Source of the DNA: Parelaphostrongylus tenuis
Lineage: Eukaryota > Nematoda > Chromadorea > Rhabditida > Metastrongylidae
Length of the DNA stretch: 64,000 nucleotides
Assembly (NCBI GenBank): GCA_019055375.1
Contig: JAHQIW010000291.1
Coordinates: forward strand, 1-64,000
Direction: 5' to 3'
Positions 1 to 12,723 of the stretch are shown in pieces; positions within the stretch are counted from its first letter, which is position 1, and each line of letters begins with the position of its first letter. A program made the translations under genes and the position numbers. The notes under the pieces are model-generated. The model did no database searches. It had not been told where the DNA came from and worked only from the letters and a program-made list of their open reading frames with translations.

Positions 1-142
1 GTGACGAATAAGAGGGCGTCAATGAAGAAAAGATTGCAACGACTGTTCATCATCGCGAGGCGTTGAATACAAACGTTTCCGAAAGTTTTATTCCTAATCT
101 CCTTTTCTAAGCTAAACACGAGGTGTTACATCAATTTTATTT

Positions 143-190
143 ATTCAGCAGCTGACGTTTCGGCAGTTCGCCTTCTTCAGAGCCTAAGAA
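143..190 (-). ncRNA. Hammerhead ribozyme-like motif in PLE tail
   Basis: On the minus strand the core CUGAAGA (complement of 174-180) is followed by an AGGC GAAC UGCC hairpin, then GAAAC (gaaa at complement of 158-161) and GUC directly before AGCUGC, which can pair with the GGCU upstream of the core. This fits the CUGANGA / stem II / GAAA / NUH layout. PLEs are known to carry hammerhead motifs in their terminal repeats, and this one lies 3' of the endonuclease on the same strand. The right arm has only a decayed version near 1990-2010. Confidence 0.55.
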
Positions 191-470
191 GGTCAAATTG
201 TCTGCAATCCATTCAGTTAAACACCTCGATTACTTCTCTAGAAAAAATCACCAGACCTACATTTCAATCGCATCAAGCACAAAATCAACTCTTAACATAC
301 TCACCGTATTATGTGTTCCCACGCAATGATATAAGTGGAGACCACTGGAAGGAGATCACATAGGCTCGTAATGCAGCCTCCCCATCAAAATAGCAGTCTT
401 ATAGTGATTTATATCACGAATGATAACGAGGCATTCCTCCCTACGGTCTATAGTTTGATTGGTGGTAAAA

Positions 471-800
471 TTAAAAAGCTTCCAAAATCTTTCGCGCTGA
501 AGTTTTTCGTTCCTGCGCTAGGATAGTGACTTCAATCTCAAAATTAACTCTGTCGTGTTTCTGTTCTCTACGCGTCCCTAGCAGGGTGTACCGTCTATTA
601 AGACGCTTGTCAACTAGGTGTTCTTCTATGCAGGCATAGAGCGGCCTACCCGTTTTCGCCAATATATTTATCCGCTAAGCTTTGCAAGGATTAAGACTGT
701 ACCTACGCTCATGAAATCACCTCACTGTTGTTAGGACAAATTTTACAATTTTTCATTACATAGAGACGGTCATATAAGCGGTTGCGAACTAACTGGCGTC
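471..800 (-). pseudogene. PLE GIY-YIG endonuclease domain, left arm
   Basis: This is the inverted partner of the copy at 1286-1657. The minus strand reads TGRPLYACIEEHL, then NFEIEVTILAQERKTSARKILEAF, which keeps the C-terminal part that the right arm has lost. The upstream half is broken by stops and frameshifts. It is a non-functional remnant. Confidence 0.65.
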
Positions 801-1285
801 TTTAGAGTATTCAGTGGTATTTCAATAATGGCCACCGATTGCTCTAAACCCGCTCTTTTCAAACAGCGTTTTATAGCTGTACTAATCTTATTTGAAAAAA
901 ACGGAGGATGAACGGGAATTCCCCCTCATTCGGATTTTCGTTCGGAGGAGTGTTGTTTCTTCTGAACCTGTTTTATCTCCTGTTAAATATTCAACCTGGT
1001 TCATCATATCTTGGTTCACTATCTCTATTCACATCCCTGACATACGATAAAAGCGCTAGCATAAAACATGTTCTGAACAGCCGGCGGTGTGTGCACCGGG
1101 GAGGAGTAGAGAGTAGAATCCACGAAACTGGCTCGGGATATAACGATTTCTAATGGATAAGCATTTGTAACCTCTTGGCCCAGGTTCAGAAGAAACAACA
1201 CTCCCTCGAACGAAAACTCGAATGAAAGGAAAATCACCTTTATCCTTCCTCCCGCTTTAAGTGAGATAAGTACAGCTATTCAACG

Positions 1286-1657
1286 TTGTTTGAGAAGAGC
1301 AGGTTTAGAGCAATCTGTAGCTGTCATGAAATACCACCGAATGCTCTAAGGCGCCAATTAGTTCGTAAGCGCTTGTATGGTCGTCTCTGTATAACGAAAG
1401 ATTGTAAAATATGTCCTAATAGCAGAGATGGTGTTTGCATGAGCGTAGGTACAGTCTACCTGATCTCTTGCAAAGCGTGTAGCGATAAATATACTGGCGA
1501 AACGGCTAGGGCACTTGATGCACGCATAGAAGAACACCTGGCTGACAAGCGTCTTAATAGACAGAACACCCCGCAAGGGACGCATAGAGAAGAGAAATAC
1601 GACGGAGTTGATTTCGAGATCGAAGTCACCATCCTTGCGCAGGAACATAATACATAA
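1286..1657 (+). pseudogene. PLE GIY-YIG endonuclease domain, right arm
   Basis: A 123-codon open stretch reads through the typical end of a Penelope-like polyprotein. It has the RRQLVRKRLYGRLC segment, a CKICPNSRDGVC cysteine pair, then GTVYLISC, CSDKYTGETARALDARIEEHL and DFEIEVTILAQE. GTVYLIS and KYTGETAR correspond to the GIY and YIG strands with the catalytic arginine region. In autonomous elements this domain nicks target DNA. Here a stop follows HNT where related copies continue with SARKILEAFW, and no reverse transcriptase precedes it, so this is a fossil fragment. Confidence 0.7.
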
Positions 1658-2689
1658 GCGCGAAAGATTCTGGAAGCATTTGGATTAACACCACCAATCC
1701 AACTATAGACCGCAAGGAGGAATGCCTGGTTACCACTCGTGATATGAGTTCCTATATAAGACTGTTGTTCCGAAGGGTGGGTGCATTACGAGCCTACGTG
1801 AACTCCTTCCAGTTATCTCCATTTGAACATTCAGTGGAACACATATAAACTGCGGTATGTTGAGAGTTGATTTTGTGTTTGATGCGATTGAAATCCAGGT
1901 CTGATGATTATTTCTAAAGGAGTAATGGAGTATTTGACTGATTGGATTGCAGACAATTAGAGCTTTTCGGGCTCGCATGAAAGCGAAGTGCCGAAATGCC
2001 AGTCGCTAAAAAAAGATTGATGTAACACATCGTGTTTGGCTTGAAGAAGAAAATTAGGAATTATTGGAGCATGCCGATGTTAATAGATAGTCTTGGGAGT
2101 TGTTCAAAAGTTTTAACAAAACAGTCATGTATTCCTCTGAGCTTAGAAGATGAAACGTGATTTTCTAGTAGAAATGATCAACCGTTAGCATACCAACAGC
2201 TGAAAGTGTCCCATAAAAATTTCTACGTGATTTCGCTTGCATAAAATTACGAAAAAAATGGCATCCATGAGGTGTTCGCTTTTAACGAGTAAAACATGCA
2301 GCCACTTACTGGTTGGCATAGTGTGAGCGTATTTTCGTTGTCATCGGTAGTTCTAAACGTTTTGAACGAGGTTTCACATTTAATCAGCTGTCAGCCAAGA
2401 ATGCAACACAGCTTCGCTGCTGGAAGCTTCTATGCTGAACCCTTGTTTGAGATTACAAGTAAAAAAAGATAAAAAAAGTGTACTTTCTAGGCGAGTTAAT
2501 AATCAGACATTCATTCTACAAAACAAAGCCAAAAGTACCAAATCAAACGACAGCTTCACATTCTGTTGGGCAGAATTTTTTTCCCGTCCAGCGAATGGAA
2601 ATGACATTTATAATCTCAAACGGAAATTCACGCTGAAATAGATGAGAGTGCCCGTGTAGCTCCTGGAGTTCTTGTTTGCACATTCCTAA

Positions 2690-2950
2690 GTGCTATGCCT
2701 GAATGTGATAAGCTCATCTCCACGTTGTGGCTTCGTTTGAGGTGAGAGAATGCACTTCTGGCCTCTACGATGACTCGCAGGGACTGTACCGAGTTACTAC
2801 TGCTTACCCTGCCAGACAAATCTGACATTGGCCTGGTACCATTCTATCGACCCTGGAGGGATGGATGGCTTATTCAGCCATGAGCACAAAATCGAACCAC
2901 TGACCTTGTGTGCGACGCAGTACCTCTTACCACTGCGCCACATGCGCTTG
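2690..2950 (-). repeat. SINE-A copy (tRNA-derived)
   Basis: Read on the minus strand the element opens with tggcgcagtggtaagag, an A-box-like tRNA start, then tcagtggttcgatt, a B-box. The body follows with ccatccatccctcc, a 'ggtaccag...' segment and 'gcgagtcatcgtagaggcc'. The same order recurs in at least nine other places in this window. Confidence 0.65.
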
Positions 2951-4122
2951 TTATAGCCAATCCTGCAGATAGCCATGCATGGTATTTAGAATATCTACAC
3001 CAAATAGCGATAATTCACTGAAGAAATTGGACGTTAATCGGCACTGTTATGTTGAAGAAGAACAGCAATGGATAAAGACGTCGATGAACAACTCCTGTAA
3101 GCCGGTGGAAAAGAGTAGATTGGACATCTTCTCTCCCACAAAAGAGACTGCTCGAACTTGCAACGTCCATCGGATTTGGTGAGTTTGTGCATTTTTGCTA
3201 ATCGACGTAAAACCGAATTTTTGAAGAAAGAGCATGCTCTCGATGAGTTGATTGCTGACTAAAAAGGGCTATTCATGTGTAGCACTACTATCACGCTCCA
3301 GTTCTACTGTGATCGCTCTTACAAAGAATGCATGCCTTAATTCAGATGACCGTATCACTATAAAATGGCCTTGGATAGGTCAAGCATAACCGCGTAATCC
3401 AAGGTTAATCCCACGAAAAGTCACTATCTTCGGCCTGAATTTCTACCTATATGGTGGTAGAGCACCAACCCAGCTCTACTACATTTGCATGGACATAGTT
3501 CAATCCAACAGAGTAGTGCCGGCATTAAGCTCAATTTCACCATTACCACTCATAGGACTTCAGAAGCATGGAAAAAATCGATGATTGTAGTTAGTTTTGA
3601 ACAAATAAAACTCCCCAAAGGTGCCACGTTTCCATGAAGCTTATATGAAGCTTATGAAGCTTATGAAGTTTCTTATGATAACTAATTTAAAATAAAAAAC
3701 TTTTGAGAAAAGTTTGTAATTCGAAAATAGTTTTGTAACTTTTTATTGTGCACCAATATAAAAAGAGCAAAGTATGCACTTTCTTTCGTTTTACTTATTT
3801 CAGCAGCAATTAGGGCAAGTTTGATAAGAAAATCACTTTTGAATTCGACGAATTCTATATAAAGATTAAGGTACTTGATAATGTTTTTCCCAAATTGAAA
3901 GAATTTCATTTGGTTTTGATAAATGGCGAGACCTTGCCCTTAAATAGTCTAGTCGATAAAAAACTGAGTTGCTTAAGCCTAAATGAAGTTGCTTAATCCC
4001 CTCCGTTGGTAATTTTGAAAGAGATAATTATGTAAGCTGATGGCTGACATACTTCGCAATGTAGTTGTCCTTACCAACCATCTTTTACCCACGATTGTCA
4101 AACAACTACTAGAAGAGGCTAC
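2951..4122. other. No assignable gene; downstream part of the ADAMTS-like gene locus
   Basis: I see no conserved exon on either strand here. A small imperfect tandem of gaagcttat units lies at about 3637-3670. The next minus-strand exon of the ADAMTS-like gene would be expected here or beyond the window edge. Confidence 0.4.
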
Positions 4123-5859
4123 CTGGCAGGTACCATGACTGCAAACGGCTCGACTGCTGTCCTCTACCTGACATGGCGTTCCATCGGGCAACCTCCATAG
4201 AAAGTGATTACCAGAACTTCGGTTTTTGCAGATAACTTCACACTGAAATAAAGCAGAACACGAGTTTTGCTGCCATTTGAATACTTTCATCAGCAGCTTT
4301 CAAAATCTCAAAAAAGAACGTCAGTTCTAACCTTTCTTTTCTAGGAAGGACCTCGTTATTAGGGCTCTCGCTAGATTAAATCTTCATTTATTATTACTAT
4401 TATGAGCATTGCTATCGCTTTCCTTGTTTTTGAGAAACGTAGAATGGTTAGTGCTGCAGACCGCCAGAAAACCAGCCTCAGGCTCGACCTCCTCAGACAA
4501 CGCTCTTTCAAGAAACGTAGGAACTCCTTAGTTTAGCATCCTTTGAAAAGCAGCTAAAACGATACGAGGAGTATTTGGAGATCTTTGTGAAGTGCTAATG
4601 CACAGGCACGTTTTCGAATTGAAAAAGTGCTGAAATATGCGCAGGATATGTGGTGACTAATTATGTATAATAAAACATAACTCGCATGGCTCAAGATATC
4701 TTAACAGAATTTTATTGTTTTAGGCGAGGTCTTTAAGACACTCGAATGGAAAAATAACTTCTTCCTTTTTATATTATTCAAAAAAAATCCACGAAGTTCA
4801 AAAAGTTCTCAACAAAAGCAGAAATCAAGGAGCACTTGGAAACGTATTTTTGCTCTAGTGTGCTCAATTCTAACTTTCTTCATTCATCAGTTGGACTCTA
4901 ACAAAGTATATTGCCTTGAGCAAGCAGCCGCTATTGAGAAAAACGTTGTTGGGAACAATCCTTCAGAGTATTCTAACAGTGCCCCATCATGATTTTTTCT
5001 ATTCCTATTTCTTTCCAAACCTCCAAACGTCAAATTCTTAAAATTTTCTCGACTCTTCTCTTGTTTGCTAAAAACTCCATCAAGCGGTATGGAACACATT
5101 ATTTATAGCCTTTCGTTGGACAGGATAAGTTAGCAGCAAAAAAGTCAGAAGACTAATCAACAAGCATTGCTGAAAGGGCAGTCAGAGCTATAGAGGGACA
5201 GTTAAAGAATAGAGGCGCTAAAATTACGTTGATTAATTGCAATCTGCTCCATAGCTAATTGAGTAAAGGTGGCATCAAGAAAGATTTAATTTGACCCTCT
5301 TAAGAAGGCAAAGCTTTTGAACGCAGCTTGTTTATTTGAAAGGGCGCAAACCTCTTCATGTGTTTAGCATCATATCTTTTTGAATCAGTTTCATCAGAAA
5401 GCAGTCACGCATTGGTGGTCAATCTTCTATTTATTGCGCTTTCAAATCAAAGAGATCACCCTTTCTCAGCTTGAAATTAATTTGCTATCAAATCAACCCT
5501 ATGCACCTCGGCAACCAAGAACATCTCTTAGAGGAGCAATCACTAAGGAAGAATGTGCCTATATATTGGAAAAGATCTAATGGAGGATTGATAAAAACAT
5601 ATTGGAGATTCAATAAGCGATCCAAATGATCACGTAAGCGATAAAAACAAGAATGGAAGATAAATAAATAGAAGATTCATATGCGTTATTGTTCAGTCAA
5701 CCGACTCTTCATAGTAAGATCGGAGACTTGTGATAACCGTCTAGATACTCTCTTTCCACACATTAGTACTTCAGAAAATGTTTTGCCTTACCAGATCTGA
5801 GGCCTACACCCAAATACATATGCGTATATTCGCATAAGTTATGTATATGCATATGTATG

Positions 5860-5900
<41 letters not shown>

Positions 5901-8900
5901 CCATGCCCATTCGACATACCTGCTTCTTGGAGAGAATCTCTTCACCTCCACAAACGGCCTCCCGTGAAGTTCGATGTGAGGAGTCACATTCCTGAACTAA
6001 TTGATTGGGTTATGGTATTGGCAAAATTAGGTTGCATATTTAGTGACGAACAACTAGAAACCATGGAGAATTAATGAGTTGCCTGCAGCTGATGTTGTTT
6101 GCCTAATGTTTGATATACCGCTCTAAGGGTTTAGGCGAAACGATCACGTTCATCTTTGACAAAGTGCAAAAGTTTCTGATGGATAAATGTTCCCACGGGA
6201 CCTTTAGACGTCTCAAGCAAGGTTTTCCCAAATAAGAATGTCATGCAAAAATAACTCCGTAAATGGAACGTTGCAAACACTTGACAGTTTTTATAGCGTA
6301 GGGCTGCAATAATAAAAATTGCTCGATGGCCGCGCTTCATTTTAACCTATCTATGCGTAACGTGTTTGGACTGTACTGACCAATATTGAATACAGCAATA
6401 CGTAAATGAGTACTAATAGCATTTTCTTCTTAACCAGACCGGAAGAGTGAGTTCGAAAGTTGGAGTTGAAATTGCGCTTTTTACTTACTCGTACCTGCCC
6501 ATTAATTCCTATTACAAAATCGTTATTTGTGTTAGGATATACCTACTGATGTAGAGTGATGTGCAAAATTTTTGCGTCTTATGGGACTCGTACACGCATT
6601 CCACACTATCCGGGGCGCGTGCTCAAACCGTTGCACTACCAACTCCTTTTTGACACCACTCTTTATACGCTATAACGACATCTATTTGCCAGCAATGTTA
6701 CCAACCAACCGTCAAAGGTATGGCACGCGTAGTCGTTATTAACATTGAACCCAGTCACGCTTACAGATTTTGGGTATTAGATGATGATTTAAAATTTCTT
6801 TTTCTTTTCACAGCTTTTAGCGGTGGCATGATGTTTTAAGTATACCCAATGATGTAGGGTCATTTAATACCTGATATCTGTCAGCGTGACTGGGTTCATT
6901 GTCGATAGCGACTACCCGTGCCGTAGTTGACGGTTGGTTGCTGACAGATAAATGCGTTGTAGCGTAGAAGGAGCGGTGTCGAAACAGGCGTCGGTAGTGC
7001 AACGGTTTGAGTACGCGCCCTTCGATAGTGTGAAATGTGGGTTACGGGTCCCGAATGACGCAAAAGTTTTGCACCTCACTCTACATCAGTGGGTATATTT
7101 ATAGCATCATACCACCGCGAGAAGTGACTGATAAAAAGAAAATCCTGTATAAGAATATTCAAACCAAATTAAAAATGGCATGTTTGCATTCTACTTATCC
7201 CTATGTGATGAGCTTACTTCATACATGGTTTCAGAAAAAGAGTTCCCATTTCAGAATTTCATCAAACCGCAGAAAGCATAAGAACGGTAGGATCACTTTT
7301 TCAAAAGGTTTTTTTCAGGAAAAAATTTAGGCCATATGAACGAACTAACCACTTAATTTTTACTACTAAACATGTCTTTACAAAATTCGACCTACAATAA
7401 AGGTGGGTCGTTAAATTCCGTCGAGAATACCGAATGCCCCATGTTCTAACCTCAACTGTTTATAAGTAAGCGTTTCACAGCATCGATACGAATGCAATCC
7501 TATCAGCGCTCGTTGATAAAGTACAGGCTCGTCCTACGAACATTAGACGACTGTTATCGAAATTTCAGCATAAAACACAGGTTTCTATCGATCCATTACT
7601 AGATACGTAGAAAAGGATCCAACAAGGGGGAACTATGTGGGCAAAGCTGTTCATTACTGCACTACAGTGGATAATGAAATCACTCGATTGAGAGGAGAAA
7701 AGCATACGTATTGATGGAACATTCCTATCAAACCATCCTTTTACGCACAACATCGTCATCTTTCCCAAAAGTATCACTGAAGGCAAGACCATTTCCAATG
7801 GACTGAACGAAGTTAGAAAGAAGAGTGATCTATGCTTAAATAAATCAAAATTCAGTCTATGAAAAATCTATGAGGCTAGGGTGAACAAATTGAACTGGAT
7901 GGTTTTCTGGTCAAGGAGACCACTTTTTACGAGTACGCTGGACATTGAATGAACATAAAAAACAACATGATAAAGGTTTTAGACAGAAGGAGGGCAGCAT
8001 GAGTGCATTCGAGCCTTCTGAAGAAGCCACCGACCAAAGAGCGGGTCTCAAACTCCGTGCGCGCTTTTGAGATTTAACAGTCCTCCAAGAGCTCTGTCAT
8101 TTACTAGAGAGGTGGGCTGATACTATAACCACGTCAAGAAATCTGCTCATCACCACAGGCTACTTGAGCGAACTATACTGCAAGTTCAATCGGCACTCAC
8201 AGCGCCTGCTTGCACACTACAGATTTCCGAAAACCATCACATCTTCGTGATCCAGAGATTCAAATATCGACAGAAGGGTACAGATGGACCGATAACATGT
8301 TAAGAAGAACAGATGAGAAATGGATTAAAACAGTGTAGAATGGACTTTGAGAGAATGCAAACGCCCTCTTGGAAGGACTCGCAAACAGTGATGGGCGGAT
8401 GTGCTTGTGGCTAACGTCAACTATCCGTATTCACAGATGGTAACGAGTTTAGAATCACGCAATGGACTTCGCGATGTCACCGTGCTCGAAATAAATCACC
8501 TTCAGTGGCGACAAATGCGCGAGAGAAACGATTGGAAACGATGCCGGAGCTTGCCTTATCATCAACGGGCCGCCCGAGAGTCCAAAGAAGGGTGGGTTAT
8601 TACAAAGTAGTAGAGAAGAAAATTTGCTAAGACACACAGTGACCTAGTAAAGAACTTCAGAATTGGATTATCTGATTAAATCAACGTAAGCGATAGCGTG
8701 CACAAACAAACGCACCTTCTCGTTACAAACGCGGGATCGGACAGATGGTCCAGAACACTTGATGTCAAGACAACGACGAAGTTGTTGTGAAACGCCGCCA
8801 CCGCACTGTAAACACTATATTCTGTCAAAATTGAAGCCCATTCATCACAAAAATATCAGCATTAACATAATTTGCATTTTCTCACTCGCTGGATTGACCT

Positions 8901-11286
8901 GCCCTTCCAAGCCGTGGTGCCGTCATTGACAACTATCCGAAGCGAGCAGATTTGCTCTTTGCAAAAGCTCTATGGCGGTCACCAACAAATAAAAACGAAA
9001 CGTGAAAATGTGGAGGAAATAAATATTTTGCGTAAACGTTTGCAGCTGTGCTATTTATTTATAGCCGGTTTGAGATGATGTTCCGCAGGAAAAAGGCACA
9101 GAGACATCAAAGGTTCTATTAGAATGAGAATATCGGTTGATATAATCTGATAACATATCTTGAGCCTTTCAAGAAGTCTCTTATGGCAGTTTTGATTACG
9201 TTAGATATGTTATCAGATTATGTGTTGTTTTGAGGCTAATGTGTAAAAACAGTCGAATGTAAATGTATCGGTTGATATTCTTTATAAGCAAATTTGACTC
9301 CAATTGTCTCCAACTGTACTTCAATTAGCCCTTCAAAAAAAAATCCTTGTGCAGAGAAATTGATAAGTAAATAGCTAAGACGTTTTTGGCCATTTCTTAC
9401 ACAGGAAAGCGTCATCACATCAATGGTGGTAGCGAATGTCCTTAGAACATTGTAAATTTGAAAAACACAAACATTCTTGGATATATTTTCAAATGAAGGT
9501 CGAAACGTACATCTAGCAATATATATGTGCTAAACAGACCTCATGAATTGCTCAAAATATATCATCAGATTATGTTTGAAATAAATTTCAGGCCATGCAA
9601 GTGAACTCACTAATTAAAATAGCGTAGAAAGGCAACGAAAAACTGCATATAACGTTGAGGAATTGTGATATGGAAATGAATTCAAAGACTCATGGCTTTT
9701 TAAGATCCGCTCTCTTGAGCCTGCCAGAAATTCTTAGGATGAAACTTTATCGAAAAGATGGTGAGATACGACCAAATTTCCAATCTGATGTGGTACTGAA
9801 CTTGTGACCACTTTTTTGGGACACACCATGTCTTCCACTGCACAGTTGACTAATTCGCTCTGGCTTTATCTCAGATGCTTATGACCTGTACACTGGGTGT
9901 CAGCAATCATTCGTCAACGGGCTTGGTTTGAGAGTACAAACCGGCGTAAAGTCTTGTTAAGCTGGAACCGTGGTTAAAATCACAATTTTTATTCACTATC
10001 TAGATTTTTTTAGCGACAGAGAATGGCGTGACAACATTTTTCCCACGAATAATCATCGCCATAAGCTGAGTATCATTTTGATCTTCAGAAATTGCCCTAC
10101 CATTTTCAAAAGTTCTTTCTTTACTTAGTCATCTCTGTTCGTACTCACTCAATTGTTAAACGAGTAAATCGGCCAGTCGCCAAAAATATCATCTTTGTTT
10201 GATGCAGCATAGCAATGTTGTTCCTTACCCAAAGGGAACTTCTTATCTCGCGCTTACAATCTTCATAGAGCAACTCCAAATTTGCTTGATTCCACCTGTC
10301 CTTCATTTATACTCTCATCTTTTCTTCAGTGAGCGGAAAAAAACAGCACACTGAGTCAAGAAAGTGTGGTGCAAGATACACCATTTTCTATAACACTTCC
10401 TTCCTCGACAATGCTGGAAATAATCATTACTGATCATCTCGTTTTTATCGAAAATCTCCGGTTACAATCTGGCATGTGTGATCACAGTTAGCCGACGTTT
10501 GTCCTTTCACTGACAATCAAACGACTGACTGTTTGTCGTCCGAAGAATTAATTCTCCCATCATTGTCACGTGGTTCACCACATATATGGTGCATAGCGTT
10601 TTTGAACAGAAATCCTATAACTAACAGAAACGCTTCTTACCATTTCTATGGTAATGTTTATGTGGATGCTAAATACAATTTCGAATACAAACCGTAACAA
10701 AGAGTTATTTGAACTTTAGATGTTCATATTCACTTGAAAAGCTTAGAATGGTTGCTTCGTTAGGATAGCACTTTGCTTGAATGTGAAATCCCAACAAAAA
10801 GTCGTTCACTGGCACCTGACAACTTTCTTAACCTATTTTCTAGCTCGTATATAGAGACCTCCTTGACACGAAATTCTTATGTATTAGCATGTTAGATCAA
10901 AAAAGTAAGAGCAGAGCACTTTTTAGGAACTTTCTAACTGATTTCTCTCAAAGTTTTAGTGTAATTATTTTCTAACAATTATGCTAATTTATAGCGTATC
11001 TTTATTGGGAAACAAACATTAATAAATGCGCCATCTTTGAGCACATGATGCCCATCATCCCTGCATATTCTTTAGTGGCCATCAAAAGTAGTGTTTTCAA
11101 GAAAAACATTTCGTTGAGTTTTGGTGTCAGGCATGGCTTATTCAAGGCAGCACTCTCCTCTTCTTTCATCTATTGTTTTGCTTTACTACACTCAGTCATG
11201 CGTGTAGAGGAATCGCCTACCGTTCTCGAGCACTCCGTCCATGGCGACCACCCAGCCCACCCAAGTGCTGACGCCAGCGACCACAC
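4123..11286 (-). CDS. ADAMTS-like secreted protein (punctin/MADD-4-type), partial, four exons
   Basis: Minus-strand exons are 11286-11221, 8805-8716, 5991-5920 and 4242-4123, of 66, 90, 72 and 120 bases. All are in phase 0, each flanked by an AG acceptor and a GT donor. Joined they read a thrombospondin type 1 repeat (WAGWSPWTECSRT, then CGGGVSQQLRRC and VRSRVCNEK), a short link with two cysteines, and a cysteine-rich module (CEVICKNRSSG, LPDGTPCQ, VCSHGTCQ). This order is typical of ADAMTS, papilin and ADAMTS-like proteins. CSRTCGGG followed by an LRRCL-type segment is closest to ADAMTSL/punctin, whose C. elegans member is MADD-4. No protease domain is seen. Such proteins are secreted matrix organisers. 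The signal-peptide exon and everything after the cysteine-rich module were not found, so the gene continues beyond the identified exons. Introns of 1.7-2.7 kb hold an RTE fragment and an inverted SINE pair. Confidence 0.75.
5858..5900. repeat. (TA)n microsatellite
   Basis: About 43 bases of almost pure TA with two TG interruptions. On the minus strand it begins some 19 bases inside the intron after the donor of the ADAMTS-like exon 5991-5920. Confidence 0.9.
6535..7105. repeat. Large palindrome of two head-to-head SINE-C copies
   Basis: The left arm (6535-6785) and right arm (6838-7105) are inverted copies with about 50 bases between them. Matching blocks include ctcaaaccgttgcactacc at about 6630 against its complement at about 6995, and gaacccagtcacgct at about 6747 against its complement at about 6885. 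The tips read actgatgtagagtgatgtgc and its complement. The tips resemble the tRNA-like heads and 'gtgcaaaa' tails seen at 25.9, 34.3 and 37.5 kb. It lies in an intron of the ADAMTS-like gene. Confidence 0.75.
7640..8580 (+). mobile_element. RTE-type retrotransposon fragment (degenerate)
   Basis: The plus strand follows the 3' part of a hookworm-type RTE reverse transcriptase gene. It runs from the palm region (ctacagtggataatgaaatc, then a decayed catalytic-box area near 7745) to the C-terminal part with ggaccgataacatg..., 'tgggcggatgtg' and 'gagagaaacgattggaaacg'. Many stops and indels break the frame. Order and orientation are colinear with the copies at 17 and 25 kb. It sits in an intron of the ADAMTS-like gene. 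Confidence 0.6.
9143..9220. repeat. Short perfect inverted repeat
   Basis: taatctgataacatatct at 9143-9160 is exactly complementary to 9203-9220, with a 42-base spacer. It could be a small foldback element or the ends of one. Nothing coding is seen around it. Confidence 0.6.
9421..11220. other. Intron of the ADAMTS-like gene, nothing assignable
   Basis: AT-rich sequence within the intron between the two thrombospondin-repeat exons. I found no conserved exon, tRNA-like head or transposase remnant. Confidence 0.4.
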
Positions 11287-12723
11287 CTGAAATAACGAAA
11301 TGTTTGAAGACACTATAAGTCGCCTAGATTTCACGAAAGTTTCTAAAAGGAACAATCTTTGATAAGACTTAGCGAAGTGCTATGGATTTTGAGATACAAG
11401 AGACTTCTCGGGTGCTATAAAAGACTTATTTGAATCATGAAATATTGGAAAAGAGGGTATGGAATTTCGATGATACACTATGTACGTTGTATAGCGGCTA
11501 GTGAAAGCACCACGGAAACAAGATGAAAAAGCGAATAACTAATAGGATCGCATTATTAATAAGACTGACCGACCAAATTTCATATTTTCTTATGCTCGAC
11601 AATTCTGAACAGTCGTTCACCTCCATGTCATCGGCTCCTACTACTAAAACTAATCTTGTTTCATATATATGAAGACACTCCGAAGCCGCTCTAACTTTTT
11701 CACGAGAATGACACGAAGTTTTCTTTGTTTTGTTCTGAGTTTCTCACTACTCAACCGCGTTTACAGCAGTTACTAGTGAGGCATGTCAGCTGCTAGCAAG
11801 CTGCCATCCATCGCAAAGTAACAGGGCTACTTCTCTTACTAGTAAATGCCGCTATTTCCCTTCTTCTTATGAATTTCCGTCTTCCCGTGGGTGCACACGA
11901 ATACCTATTTACTTACGGAACATTGCCGAAGGCCATAGAATGTCACTAACAATTAGGTTGATTCCGCACTTCTTCACAATTATTCGCATACATAAGAAAG
12001 AATTTGCTTCAGTATCAAACATATTCGGCATTTGCAGTGGTTTTAAAAGATTGTGATGAAACCAGGAAAAATTATTGCTTGAAGTGAAAGCAATAATCCT
12101 ACAAGAATCTTTTTCATCTCTACGAGCACAATGAATTTCAAAGGCACGCTATTGTATGAAATATGTAGAAGCATTTCAAAATCCAGTGTTTCGGTGCGCT
12201 CATGGTCATAACTTGAGAATCCGGCGCCAATTCGTGTAAACTGCGCCAGAGATGACGGAGAGACGCGTGAGGTCATTATAGTAGTCCCATCATTTTCAAA
12301 AGATTTTTTCTTCGTAAGACTGGAGTTATAACTACTCTGTGCCCCTATAGAATTTCTTTTCAGACGTGCTTTACGATTTGTTAAATCTTAGGAGAGTAGA
12401 AACAGTCGTTCGTAGAACAATTTTTTTTGAAAATCTGTCGCAAAAGAAAGGCACCAAATTTCTGGCGATTGCTTTGGTGTTTACTGTTGGTGCTTTTGAA
12501 TAAGAGAACAAAAACGAAAACGTCATCTGCTAAAACTTTTATTTACTACCGATTTTTGCATGATTCGAGCATGCTGTGATATGAGCGCAACGCGAATTCT
12601 CAGTTAAACTTCCAACCAGCGAGTACCTTTTCCAGAGGCTCACATGTAACCCACCACAACAATCGTACTCTGCGTTCTTTAGGCTAATTTCTTTCTTCGA
12701 TTAGGGTGATTAAACGCATATCT

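Larger units (their letters stand above)
105..2050. mobile_element. Penelope-like element, head-to-head inverted dimer (degenerate)
   Basis: The left arm (about 105-970, reading on the minus strand) and the right arm (about 1165-2050, plus strand) are diverged inverted copies. Both carry GIY-YIG endonuclease remains and both end in a related tail that includes the shared string gtgttacatcaa near 125 and 2020. The inner ends also match: gtgttgtttcttctgaacct at 950 reads back on the other strand at about 1200. About 200 bases of unrelated sequence separate the arms. Both copies start in the linker before the endonuclease, so the reverse transcriptase part is absent. Assignment to the PLE class rests on the endonuclease domain. 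Confidence 0.7.

Noticed and set aside
12043..12276. Minus-strand frame with a signal-peptide-like MKKILVGLLLSLQ as possible first exon of the ADAMTS-like gene
   Set aside because: The only nearby GT donor leaves phase 1, but the next exon (11286) starts in phase 0. The donor sequence is also poor.
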